A stretch of DNA of 64,000 nucleotides from Alitta virens (GCA_932294295.1 OW028576.1:25179227-25243226), one strand, 5' to 3'. Positions 13,088-21,761 are shown, counted from the stretch's first letter. A program made the numbers and translations. The notes: generated from the sequence alone by a model not told the origin.

Positions 13088-13260
13088 TAGATATGATAGA
13101 TAGATTAGACAGCTAGATTTGATTGCTAGATTAGATATATATTTTATATTGATAAATTATATCGATAGATTATATCGATAAATTATATCGATAGATAGCT
13201 CAGATAGATAGATAGATAGATTAGATAGATAGATTAATAAATAGATAGATAGATATATAG
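13088..13260. repeat. GATA-type microsatellite, degenerate
   Basis: Interrupted GATA repeats with an internal TTATATCGATA triplication (about 13,150-13,190). Confidence 0.85.
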
Positions 13261-13299
13261 AACCTTGATGAGAAACTTGATAAAATTAACATAACGTCA

Positions 13300-13672
13300 G
13301 ACTGTCCTGGTCAGAAGTTTCGAACGCTTATCTTAGATGGTGCCTATGGATTTGTTTTACCTTGCATATGGGTCTATGACCCTTGGCCATGAATATGACC
13401 TATACTAGGATATTGCGATGCCAGTTTGTCCCTCCCTTTTGTCTCTCTGTCTGTCTGTGAGCTGCAGTTATAGATATGACTGCTGCAGGTCTCTTAATGC
13501 TAAAGTTCACTGAACAACTAAAAAAAAACCAGACCTTAAAATTAAATATCTGAAAACTCTTGGCCATGGCTAAAGGATGTTCACGCTTACATGCATATCC
13601 GCTTAGGAGCCCCATGGTTTTCCGATAACATGGTCTGTTGCACATTTATAGCATCAACAAGGAACAGATATG
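13300..13672. repeat. Dispersed repeat copy flanking the Polinton
   Basis: This stretch shares an ordered set of matches with 41,875-42,430: ACCTTGCAT, TGACC.TTGGCCATG, a CTGTCTGTCTGT run, ATGACT..TGCAGG and GAAAACT..TGGCCA. Part of it also matches 52,406-52,510. It is a diverged copy of the CAGCC-ended family, and the Polinton is inserted immediately after it. Confidence 0.6.
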
Positions 13673-13678
13673 TTTTAA
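13673..13678. other. Polinton target-site duplication, left
   Basis: TTTTAA stands directly outside the left terminal repeat and is repeated exactly at 33,195-33,200. Six base pairs is the length expected for Polinton/Maverick integration. Confidence 0.85.
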
Positions 13679-14594
13679 TACTACTAAGAGGGGTAGGTCT
13701 GATCCCTCCCTAGTTTCAATGCTAATTTTCATCCTCGATGTCCTCTAGCTGACCCCCCCTAAAATCACCAAAAATTTGACCCCACTTGACCTTTCTCTTT
13801 GCACCCAGGCACTTCCCATGCTAACTTTCATCGACCCCCCCGCCGACCCCCCCCCCCAAAATCACCAAAAATTTGACCCCACTTGACCCCCACTTGACCC
13901 TACTTGACCCTCTTTGATCCCCTGTCCCCATGCTAACTTTCATCGATCCCCATATCTAATTAGCACACGGGCACTTCCCATGCTAACTTTCACCTTTGAT
14001 CCCATGTCTAATTAGCACACCGGGGCACTTGCCATGCTAACTTTCATCGACCCCCCCTTGATCCTACTTGACCCTACTTGACCCCTTTGATCCCCTGTCC
14101 CCATGCTAACTTTCATCGACCCCCCCCCCCCCCTTGATCCCACTTGACCCTACTTGACCCCTTTGATCCGCTGTCTAATTAGCCCATCACCTGGCACTTC
14201 CCATACTAACTTTCATTCTCTATGTCCTCTAGCCCCCCCCCCCATTTGCAACCCCCCCCCCCTGTCTAATAAGCCAGCCCCCTCTCTAATAAGCCACTCT
14301 AATCTACTCAGATGTATAGACAGACAGTCTAGAACAAATATAGATAGGCTAGACAATTATAGACAGATATAGACAGATATTCTAGGCTAGACAACTAAAC
14401 ACTACAGTCCTCTGACCTAAAATGCATACCTCCCCCAGTAGATTTATTTTACCCAAATGCCCCACCAGAGGGCTGCTGCCATTCCCCCCCCCCCTTGTTA
14501 CTCATCAGGGGGGGGGGAGATCTTCTATTTTTACCCTTGTGACTCACCAGAGGGGAGACCAGTCATATTTACCCTGGCCAAAGGTCATGACCTC
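13679..14594. repeat. Polinton left terminal inverted repeat
   Basis: It matches the reverse complement of 32,431-33,194 from CTACTAAGAGGGGTAGG through to GGTCATGACCTC. It is packed with C-rich sub-repeats, CCCATGCTAACTTTCATCGA and CTTGACCCTACTTGACCC, and ends in a TAGACAGATATAGACAGATA patch and two GTGACTCACCAGAGG-like blocks. At 916 bp it is about 150 bp longer than the right copy. The excess is mainly an extra block near 14,430-14,500 and longer C runs. Confidence 0.93.
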
Positions 14595-14611
14595 ATTCTA
14601 TGCTAGTCTCA

Positions 14612-14621
14612 TTATATTTAA
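14612..14621 (+). promoter_or_regulatory. TATA-like box upstream of the CARD gene
   Basis: TATATTTAAG lies just inside the terminal repeat, 95-104 nt before the CARD start codon. It is the best promoter candidate for that gene. Confidence 0.4.
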
Positions 14622-14715
14622 GTACAGCCACATGTCTGACATGACTCATTCTTTCCTTAACTCTTTTACTGACAACATCAGACACATTCTCACATTTGCA
14701 TTTTAATCTGAAAAA

Positions 14716-14988
14716 ATGCTTAAAGTTCACAGAGATACTATTAGAAAAAATTTTGTTAGTTTAGTACGAGAAGTTCCATGTGAAGATGTTTTACCTTCCC
14801 TTTTTGAGGATGGTATTTTAAGTCATGACATGGTCTCAGAAATTTTAGAAAAACCAGCCTCTGAAAGAAATTGCTTTTTGTTGTTGCTATTGCAAAGAAG
14901 GGGTCCAAAAGCCTTTTGTTCATTTGTGAAAGCACTCAAACATGCCAACAGAAAAGATCTGGCCAATCATTTAATCTCTTTTCAATAG
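14716..14988 (+). CDS. CARD-only protein (caspase recruitment domain)
   Basis: The product has 90 residues and is almost entirely one death-fold domain. The sequence reads as a six-helix CARD: a first helix around residues 7-19 (IRKNFVSLVREV), DVLPSLFEDG at 24-33, ILSHDMVSEILEK at 34-46, a leucine run at 54-59, and the hallmark QRRGPKAFCSFVKAL at 60-74, closing with LANHLI. The RRGPKAF..F..AL block is typical of CARDs of the caspase-2/caspase-9/adaptor type. Such domains bind other CARDs and recruit caspases or signalling scaffolds. With no effector domain attached, a dominant-negative or decoy role in apoptosis or inflammasome signalling is plausible but is inference. It is the first gene inside the left terminal repeat, starts in an A-rich AAAAAAATG context and has no intron. 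AATAAA signals lie at 15,595 and 15,605. Confidence 0.88.
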   Translation: MLKVHRDTIRKNFVSLVREVPCEDVLPSLFEDGILSHDMVSEILEKPASERNCFLLLLLQRRGPKAFCSFVKALKHANRKDLANHLISFQ

Positions 14989-15355
14989 ACAAGTAAGCTC
15001 TAGTGTAAATAATCAGGTTTTACTGTCAGTCACATGCTCACTTGTATGTGAAGTCTTCATTATTCAGTATTTTACATCAAAGTGTTACCTTTTTATATTC
15101 ACAAATGCACATCACATTTAACTTTTAAGATGTTTGTGTTTGAACATGTCATGAAGCATATTAATCAAAGAGCATGATAGTCTTTAATCTTATTGGTCTC
15201 ATAATGGTTCTATTTTTTTCTGATTTGATACCCAGTATCAGAGGTCATCTCATTATACCTTTGATATCAGTTTATGTTTTGATACCCATTTTCAAGTTTT
15301 TGATTTCTAGCTCTAAAACACAGATCTGATCATTTTTTACACTAAAACTTTTTGG

Positions 15356-15523
15356 ATGTTGCTTGCATTCAATGACTGTGAAAAACACCAACATGTTGCA
15401 ATTGTGCAAAAAAGTGAATATTATTTTTACAGTCTTCAAGAATGTTTGGAAGACTTTTATAAAAACTCTGATCTACCAGAATGTGATCTTTATGCCATGA
15501 AAATATATGCATTGTATGTTTGA
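15356..15523 (+). CDS. Small hypothetical ORF between the CARD and membrane-protein genes
   Basis: A 55-codon frame that starts MLLAFNDCEKHQH and ends DLYAMKIYALYV. Its composition (charged and aromatic residues, four cysteines) looks more protein-like than the surrounding DNA. The upstream frame stays open to about 15,317, after a possible AG acceptor, so it might be a terminal exon. Poly(A) signals follow at 15,595-15,610. I recognise no family. It could equally be the 3' UTR of the CARD transcript. Confidence 0.3.
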   Translation: MLLAFNDCEKHQHVAIVQKSEYYFYSLQECLEDFYKNSDLPECDLYAMKIYALYV

Positions 15524-15594
15524 TTATGTTCACCTGTATTTAACATGTATTTCATAAGTTAATTGTAATATTTCATGTTTTACCTGTGGTGTTT

Positions 15595-15610
15595 AATAAA
15601 ATATAATAAA
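15595..15610 (+). terminator. Tandem poly(A) signals
   Basis: AATAAA occurs twice (15,595-15,600 and 15,605-15,610). They probably serve the CARD transcript and/or the small ORF before them. Confidence 0.5.
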
Positions 15611-16036
15611 TTACAAAATCTTTTTGTTTTTTGATTATCACCACACTGATCTCAGTACAGACAGGGTTAATACTGTTTGAATAACATAATTTGGTCATTT
15701 GACATTAGTAAAACACTCAGCTAAAATGCATGTAGTTGAACTTAATGTTTTTAAATACAGCATAGAGGGTTTATTGCATCATAGTTATAACAAGTTTCTC
15801 TATACCCTATATTCATTATGTGATGACATGAACTGTAGACCTGTTTCAGGTTACACGCATGACTACCCTAAGACAATACATGGATGTGCCATGTCTACTA
15901 AGTGGAATTGAGGGTTACTTTGCTTTACTACTTAATGAAGTTCTGCAATATTTCCATCATCACTTCCACAGTAGATACCATTGACTTAAGAGATACTGAT
16001 TATTATTATTATTGACAACAAATTTTGACAACAAGT

Positions 16037-19000
16037 ATGGATGCCTTCAAGTTCTTGCTTTTTGTAAGCATTGTTTTTGCCTGCGAGAGACTTAGGGACA
16101 GACTCTATTGTACCGACGATGATCTGGAAAATTTCGAGGACGTCAGCATTGATGGTGTCACAGAGATTGAGTAAGTAGCTTTTATTTTATATGAATGTAC
16201 ACAACAGGTCGGACAATCCTAACATGTTAAAAACATCATTATGATATCTACATACCTTGAAAACACAATGATTATCCATTTGAAGCTGCTAATCCGTAGT
16301 TTAGGGCACAGATACTTGCCGAACAACGTATATTTGATTACAGTTGCCGGCAAGCGCATGTATTTAGGTCACTAAATTTACGCCGTTTGTACATGTGTGG
16401 AATAGCGCATCAGCAGCGGCTTCAAGCGCCCAGCGTAGTGGCATAGGATTGCGTTAATAATGGACTTTTAACCGACATTTAGTGTCACTACACACCAAAT
16501 TAGTTAGAACAATCATGCCTAAGTATGTTACAACTGTTGTCAAAGGGAAATAAGACAGGATTTACTTCAAATCACGGGTATTACTAGCGAGGTGAGAGAC
16601 GGTCGTTTGTTTACATTTTTATATTGACGCGTAGCTAGGCAGCGTAGGCTGGGAGAGGAATTTTACGAATTTGTACTATAGTCAAGTTTTTCTCAGCTTC
16701 TACTTGTCGGATCTTCATCAAATTTAGTTTGATAGCTGCGCTTTTGTATTGCGGTTCTAATGGTGTGTCATTTACAGCTGTACTCCCAAAACTGTACGAA
16801 AACGCAAGTTAAAACCGTTTTGACAGGATTTCCATATGTATTAAAGTGTTTACATTTTTCAAATGATTGATAAATATATAAGTTAGACAAAGACCGTTGG
16901 TTATTTTGAATGTTTTGTGTTTTCTAAGTGCAATTATCAGCTAACTGACTCAATTGGTAATGTTTCTTTTTATCCAGTCCATGTTTTGTGATCGTCAATA
17001 CTACAATTAAGATAAACCTTATTGTGTGATTTACAATTGCATTTACTGACTCAATAGACAATGTTTCATTTATCCAGTCCATGCTGTGTGATATGCAGTA
17101 TTGCAATTGATAAACCTTATGAGTTCTGTAATTTGCAATTGCATTTATGAAAGTAAAGCTATGAACACCTTTACCCCATTTAAAAAACTGTAATTAACTG
17201 ATTTAAAACAAAAGATCACATATTTGTCGGGTTTTAAACATATTTTAATTGATAGCCTTTATCATAACTAGACACTTTGATCTAAGAATTAGAAAATGTT
17301 GATTACCAAATGAATTAAATATGATAGATTAAATGATAAAGGAGAATGTATCAATACTGATATTTCAGCTATCAGTACATACATATGATTTCCCCCCTAT
17401 TTTTAGCAATAGTCACAAGATTTTGATAAATGGCCTTTTGCAACAATTAGAATTTGATGGTTGCTGTTCTGACTGTCAAAAATGTCAGTAAAAAGTTTAG
17501 CCAATGGATTTTGTTAGTTATAATAATAGTCTTTGTCAGTAATCACCAAAAATCTTTATCATTGGGAAGGAGTGAATTGTAACTGTACAGGTTAATAGTT
17601 TTTTATAGAAACATTTATGTATGGGAGGGCTAATATATCTTTCATAGAATGTCAGAGACTGTAAATATGGACAGCTATTTGCCAGCAAATAATCAAAACC
17701 TCATCTTTGTACCTGTTCAAAATCTATATTAAATAAGTTTTAATGCAGATATATTCATATGACTAATTTCTCAAATTTGTTTGCAGTTTCGACACGGAGT
17801 TGAAGGAGTATGTATTGCACATACTTGAGATGAAAATGGCTACACTTACAGTAATCTTCAACCAGGAGAATGTGGTCCACTTGGTAGATGGAAAACCTGC
17901 AGCATCAACTGAGAGCACCGAAACATCACCTATGACATCATCGGAGCCGCCATCACAGACAACATCACAGACAACATCAGAGACAACATCAGAGACAACA
18001 TCAGAGACAACATCAGCAGCGACTACATCATCGGAAACTACATCATCAGAGAAATCGACAACACCGCAAAGACCCCATACACCAAGGAGGATCAAGTCTT
18101 CAACTACAGCCAGCACGACAACAAGAAGAAGTGGATCAACTACCGTCACCACCACCACTATTGTCACGACAGTAGAGTCTGGGACACACCATTCGTCAGG
18201 GTGGAGCACGAGGAATGTCAGTCTGATATCATGTATTGCTGGCAGCAGTGTAGTCCTCTGCATCCTGGTTGCCTGTATCATCTGTTGTAAAGGTGAGACT
18301 ATATAGATGTTACATATAATACATTTACCAATTAATAAGTACTGACTGTAGACCTCAGGGCTATAATATGTGAATATGAATAATGAGAAAAAAAAAAGCC
18401 AAAAAGTAACTTTGTTGTTGTCCTTTTTCAGTGAGGAGAAGACATAGGATGCAGGTATATCAGAGACTTGATGACGACATTTCTTTGGTCAACATGCAAT
18501 CGATTGACAATCCTGACAACACCCTATTCATGAATCCTTTGATAGATGTACAGCCCAATGATAACGGTAATTTAGTACTTATATATGTCAATTGGACAAA
18601 TTATTGCATATGCTGCTATGGATAATAAAACATTTTGTCCCAAATTTCATTTGATGATTCAGTTTAAGATTTGTTTATTTTGCTTTTTCAAAGAAACTAC
18701 TTCAGAAATCTGTATATAAATACTGTTCATGTAACACTCTGTTTTCATTATGACAATGACTGATAATAAACTTTTTTTTTATCAGTTGTACTTGGAGCTA
18801 TGGGACCTGTGCTCGTGTGTGATGATAGATCTGAGACTGGAAGTGATGGGAGTGGTTAGTGTTACATTTACCTTGTTATATATATGTATCCCTAATACTT
18901 AATCACATCAAAATCAGTCAATAATACACATTAATGGATACTTTTGAGTTGTGAAGTTTTTAACACCAAAACTGTTTAATAATGATCAAATGGTTATACT

Positions 19001-19116
19001 TCACAGTATTTACAGCCAAACTAAAATCTATTACACTGCTGCTTTCAGATATAAGGAGAAGGAGTCAGAGGCAAGCATCCAAAGATGCCACAGAAAAAAT
19101 GAAGAAGATGCGATAA
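16037..19116 (+). CDS. Spliced mucin-like type I membrane protein carried by the Polinton
   Basis: Five exons with GT-AG borders join in frame to 303 codons plus stop: 16,037-16,170, 17,787-18,292, 18,432-18,566, 18,786-18,854 and 19,049-19,116. Exon 1 opens with a signal peptide (MDAFKFLLFVSIVFAC). A short ectodomain of about 75 residues follows, with an acidic TDDDLENFED patch. Next comes a Ser/Thr-rich stalk of about 110 residues that includes three tandem TTSE units (12-bp DNA repeat), the likely site of O-glycosylation. One transmembrane helix (ISCIAGSSVVLCILVACIIC) ends in CC. The tail is about 90 residues, begins RRRHRM and ends in a basic RRRSQRQASK segment. AATAAA follows at 19,173. 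I do not recognise the ectodomain. A captured host surface protein, or a virion or cell-surface glycoprotein, would both fit. The stalk is mirrored by a long antisense frame that is only a shadow. Confidence 0.8.
16600..17160. repeat. Repeats inside intron 1 of the membrane-protein gene
   Basis: Two features. (1) 16,655-16,805 is a diverged copy of 20,805-20,960, in the same orientation, sharing AATTTGTACTATA.TCAA, TCTAC.TGTC.GATCTTCA and TTGTATTGCGGTTCTAATG. (2) A segment of about 110 bp is tandemly duplicated across 16,930-17,150 (TGACTCAAT, AATGTTTC, TTTATCCAGTCCATG and CAATTGCATTTA occur in both halves). Confidence 0.7.
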
Positions 19117-19172
19117 AAAATTTTTTTTTAATGTACATGGGATTTATATATATATATATATTTTTTTTTCTT

Positions 19173-19178
19173 AATAAA
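19173..19178 (+). terminator. Poly(A) signal of the membrane-protein gene
   Basis: AATAAA lies 57 nt after the TAA of the last exon. Confidence 0.65.
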
Positions 19179-19318
19179 ATAGTGTTTTAAAAGATTCACA
19201 TGTCTACTCTCACTACCTTAATTTCTACCTCATTATACTTACTAAATTTCAGTGCATTAGATACTACTGTATTAAAAATAAGTTTCACAAGACATGATAT
19301 TTTGTGTCAGCAACAATA

Positions 19319-19369
19319 TGTGTTCATGGTCTGCTCTCTTTGGAGGATTTGGTGGCCTTGAAAAAGGCC
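19319..19369 (-). terminator. Histone-type 3' stem-loop and downstream element (minus strand)
   Basis: Read on the minus strand, GGCCTTTTTCAAGGCC (19,369-19,354) is a perfect 6-bp stem with a TTTC loop, followed by ACCAAA. It agrees at all 16 positions with the metazoan histone 3' stem-loop consensus GGYYYTTYTHARRRCC. A purine-rich CAAAGAGAG, like a histone downstream element, follows 11-12 nt later. The 51-bp block is repeated, inverted and with one mismatch, at 20,646-20,696. It serves the minus-strand gene ending at 19,404. Confidence 0.75.
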
Positions 19370-19388
19370 TATGGATGGTGATTTTGAT

Positions 19389-19404
19389 AGTCTTGAAAAA
19401 GACC
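19389..19404 (-). terminator. Second, weaker histone-type stem-loop abutting a stop codon
   Basis: On the minus strand GGTCTTTTTCAAGACT gives a 5-bp stem plus one G-U pair and a TTTC loop. Its first G is the last base of the TAG stop codon of the upstream ORF. It differs from the histone consensus only at the last base. Confidence 0.6.
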
Positions 19405-19715
19405 TAATAATGAAACTTTCTTTGGTGATCAGGGTACGCCGTAATAATAAATTCCTGATAGTTGGTAACCACACTGATTACATCAGTTATGATCCGAGAA
19501 TGCCTCAACCGACCGATCTCCTCATACAGACATTTTGAATAGACAGACTTGTTGTCTTTATCTGTCTCAATCCATTTCCCATCTTGCACAGCTTGTATGG
19601 ACCATCCCATCACCATTTCCATGCTGATCCAATCAAAGAACTGACTCTTATTATCCATTGTGTTCATGTGTCTGGAAGAAACATGATGGGCAAAGGATTC
19701 AGAAAAACCAGCCAT
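19404..19715 (-). CDS. Small protein, possible BECR-fold nuclease-like domain
   Basis: 103 residues starting at a clear ATG (MAGFSESFAHHV). Visible features are a His-rich HHVSSRH near the N-terminus (residues 10-16), a central aromatic segment, IGRLRHSR, and a C-terminal beta-like stretch VVTNYQEFIITAYP. The arrangement H..RH near the start with VV...FIITAYP at the end resembles the barnase/EndoU/colicin/RelE (BECR) group of metal-independent RNases. That assignment is inference from motif memory, not a search. The gene diverges from the RING-like gene at 20,235 across a repetitive 520-bp spacer, and its 3' end carries two histone-type stem-loops. It could also be an unrelated Polinton orphan. 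Confidence 0.55.
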   Translation of the reverse strand: MAGFSESFAHHVSSRHMNTMDNKSQFFDWISMEMVMGWSIQAVQDGKWIETDKDNKSVYSKCLYEEIGRLRHSRIITDVISVVTNYQEFIITAYPDHQRKFHY

Positions 19716-19769
19716 TTTCAGTTATTGCAAAAAACAGAATGAGCCATCATCTCATTTTTCAGCAAAAAA

Positions 19770-20190
19770 TTCTCCCCTCCCCCCCCCCCCCCAAAAAAAA
19801 AAAAAACAAAAAAAAACAAATATGGCCTAATAGTTGTATTTGAGAACCACACCCCTAGTCATATTTTAGTCAATGAAATAGACATTGTCACACCCACAAG
19901 TACCTCCCCCACTGACCTTTCATCTTACTAATCCTCTCTCACCTACCCCACCTGCCGAAATTCTCCCTCCCCCCCCCCCCAAAAAAAACAAATACAAATA
20001 TGGCCTAATAGTTGTACTTGAGAACCACACGCCTAGTCATATTTTAGCCAATGAAATAGGCATTGTCACACCCACAAGTACCCCCTCACTGACCTTTCAT
20101 CTTACTAATCCTCTCTCACCTACCCCACCTGCTGTGCCCCCCACCCCCCCCCCCCAAAAAAAAACCCCCCCCCCCCACCTACCCACTTGC
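19770..20190. repeat. Tandem repeat in the divergent promoter region
   Basis: A unit of about 180 bp is present twice (from about 19,820 and about 19,998). It includes AAATATGGCCTAATAGTTGT, GAGAACCACAC and CTTTCATCTTACTAATCCTC, with C-run/A-run junctions between copies. It fills the space between the two divergent cargo genes. The frame at 19,885-20,232 is a product of this repeat, not a gene. Confidence 0.85.
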
Positions 20191-20234
20191 AGGGTAACTT
20201 TCATCACTAGGGACCAGCATCTCAACAACTGAAC

Positions 20235-20627
20235 ATGTTGTGCTTAATTTGCTGTGAAAACCGACAACAGGTGACATATTCATGCTGTTCAACTGATAGC
20301 ATGGAAATGAAGGTATGCCAGTCTTGTGCTGAGCACATTTTCATTGGAAATGTAACATCTGCAGTTATGAATGGAGTTAACAATCCGAGGCTAGCTCCTG
20401 TATGTCCATTCTGCAGGAGTAAGTTCTTTGTGATTAGGAAACAGAATGGTAGCAGAGTTTCTATTTCAACAAGAAATGTGCTACTTACTGCAAAGATTGC
20501 AAAGAAAGAAATGGAACAAATATTGACCGGGCTTCTTCAGGAGAGGAATGAATTAAGAAGAGCTCTTATTCATGGCCATCTTGTACCACTTGGTCAGATA
20601 CTTGGTGTACCAGTAAGAAGAAACTGA
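20235..20627 (+). CDS. RING-like zinc-finger protein
   Basis: 130 residues from an ATG right after the repeat region. The cysteine pattern is C3-x2-C6, C17/C18, C28-x2-C31, H34, C57-PF-C60, so four pairs of potential zinc ligands fit a RING or related treble-clef finger. The C-terminal half (about residues 85-122) is predicted helical, with KKEMEQILTGLLQERNELRR. RING fingers usually act as E3 ubiquitin ligases. Virus-encoded ones often target host defence or death proteins. The spacing of the middle ligands is not canonical, so ligase activity is inference. The stop codon is followed after 18 nt by a histone-type 3' stem-loop, and no AATAAA lies close by. The gene is divergent to the small ORF at 19,404-19,715. 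Confidence 0.75.
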   Translation: MLCLICCENRQQVTYSCCSTDSMEMKVCQSCAEHIFIGNVTSAVMNGVNNPRLAPVCPFCRSKFFVIRKQNGSRVSISTRNVLLTAKIAKKEMEQILTGLLQERNELRRALIHGHLVPLGQILGVPVRRN

Positions 20628-20645
20628 TCATCTTTTTAATTTTTC

Positions 20646-20696
20646 GGCCTTTTTCAAGGCCACCAAACCCTCCAAAGAGAGCAGACCATGAACACA
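20646..20696 (+). terminator. Histone-type 3' stem-loop and downstream element (plus strand)
   Basis: GGCCTTTTTCAAGGCC at 20,646-20,661 has a perfect 6-bp stem and a TTTC loop and is followed by ACCAAA. It matches the histone mRNA 3' stem-loop consensus at every position. CAAAGAGAG follows 11-12 nt downstream, where the U7-binding histone downstream element would lie. It begins 18 nt after the RING-like stop codon. Confidence 0.75.
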
Positions 20697-21300
20697 GCTG
20701 TGATATTTAGTTATTAATTTAATTTTTAAATGAGAAAAATGTTTTTACATGTTTTTTTTTATATATACCTTTGATTGCATGCAATAACATAGACAGGGAG
20801 GGGGATTTTGTCTGGACTGAATTTGTACTATAATCAAACTTTTCCCGGTTTCTACCTGTCAGATCTTCACTAAATTTGATTTGCTAGTTACGCTTTGTAT
20901 TGCGGTTCTAATGATGTGTCATTTATCGCTGTACTGATCAAACTGTACGCTTGGGAAATATCAGTACAGGTGGCGCTTGAGTTGCTATGAGTATTTGTGA
21001 GGTACTAGTGGCTCCATCTACAGCATTTGTGCCAAACGACCTTGACATTGCTAAAGGCTTTTTGAGTGAACAGGCTGAACATGTGTTTTGGCATTGAGAT
21101 GGCTCCAAAGTACGAAATTAGTGTCAAATGACTTGTTGACACACTAAACCATCGTCAGACAATTTAGAGATTCAACTACAGTCCACTCCAAGAGTCAGCA
21201 GTATAGATGTCAAACCGGAAAACAATTTTTGACCTATTATCACTCACTGTACAAAGGTAAGTAAAAAAAAACACAAATTCATTTCATATATTTAAATCAG
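20697..21300. other. Non-coding spacer in the Polinton
   Basis: This stretch holds the second copy (20,805-20,960) of the repeat seen in intron 1 of the membrane-protein gene. I see no ORF or splice-consistent exon. Confidence 0.5.
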
Positions 21301-21306
21301 TTTATT
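21301..21306 (-). terminator. Poly(A) signal of the PC4-like gene
   Basis: AATAAA on the minus strand, 9 nt beyond the stop codon at 21,315. Confidence 0.65.
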
Positions 21307-21314
21307 TTCACATA

Positions 21315-21722
21315 TCAGTACATAAAAAAGTGTCTGTTAATGTTCATTATATTAGATAGTTGTTCAAATTCTCCTTTCTTCAGATTTACTCCACATTTAG
21401 TAGGTACTTTTTCAATGTCACCAGGTGGTACCCAAAACAATCTAATGTCAGCTGTGCCATAGTCTGTCACCCTGAGTTTGATGTCATCATTTATGAACAG
21501 TTCAAGTTCTTCTTTAGCCTCCAATGCTGCTAGAACTCTTGGTGATAGATTCATCAGAACTTTGGCATCCTTTGGAGAAAGACAGACTCCTTTTTTGGTT
21601 GGAAGTGAGTATTCATACATTCTTAGATGTAGCAGCATTTTGCCATGATATTCCTTGTATGAAACTCTGTAACCTCTACCTAAGTCCTCCTCAAAATAGA
21701 CCACATCATTTACTATAGCCAT
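21315..21722 (-). CDS. PC4-like single-stranded DNA-binding protein, two modules
   Basis: 135 residues from ATG at 21,722. Residues 18-57 read like a PC4/p15 coactivator module: GYRVSYKEYHGKMLLHLRMY, a linker, then KKGVCLSPKDAKVL, the beta-rich KGxxLxP..... pattern of that family. Residues 81-125 repeat it in weaker form: IKLRVTDYGTADIRLFWV, then KCGVNLKKGEFEQL. PC4 proteins bind single-stranded DNA and promoters as dimers, and two modules in one chain would give a pseudo-dimer. In a protein-primed replicon the natural job is coating displaced ssDNA or assisting transcription, which is inference. A TATTTAAG box lies 39 nt before the ATG, and AATAAA follows the stop. Confidence 0.75.
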   Translation of the reverse strand: MAIVNDVVYFEEDLGRGYRVSYKEYHGKMLLHLRMYEYSLPTKKGVCLSPKDAKVLMNLSPRVLAALEAKEELELFINDDIKLRVTDYGTADIRLFWVPPGDIEKVPTKCGVNLKKGEFEQLSNIMNINRHFFMY

Positions 21723-21753
21723 CTTGATAGTGATCAATAGATGATCACAGCTG

Positions 21754-21761
21754 CTTAAATA
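21754..21761 (-). promoter_or_regulatory. TATA-like box of the PC4-like gene
   Basis: TATTTAAG on the minus strand. Its first T is 39 nt upstream of the ATG, the same distance as in two other genes of the element. Confidence 0.55.

Noticed and set aside
15726..15911. 61-residue frame between CARD and membrane-protein genes
   Set aside because: No domain, poor start context and no splice or poly(A) support. Left as non-coding.
17763..18281. 172-residue antisense frame opposite the membrane-protein stalk
   Set aside because: It is the reverse of the ACA/TCA-rich stalk repeat. The opposite strand has signal peptide, membrane helix and consistent splicing.
19885..20232. Pro/Thr-rich 115-residue frame
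   Set aside because: Produced by C-run/A-run tandem repeats. The two halves are the same repeat unit.
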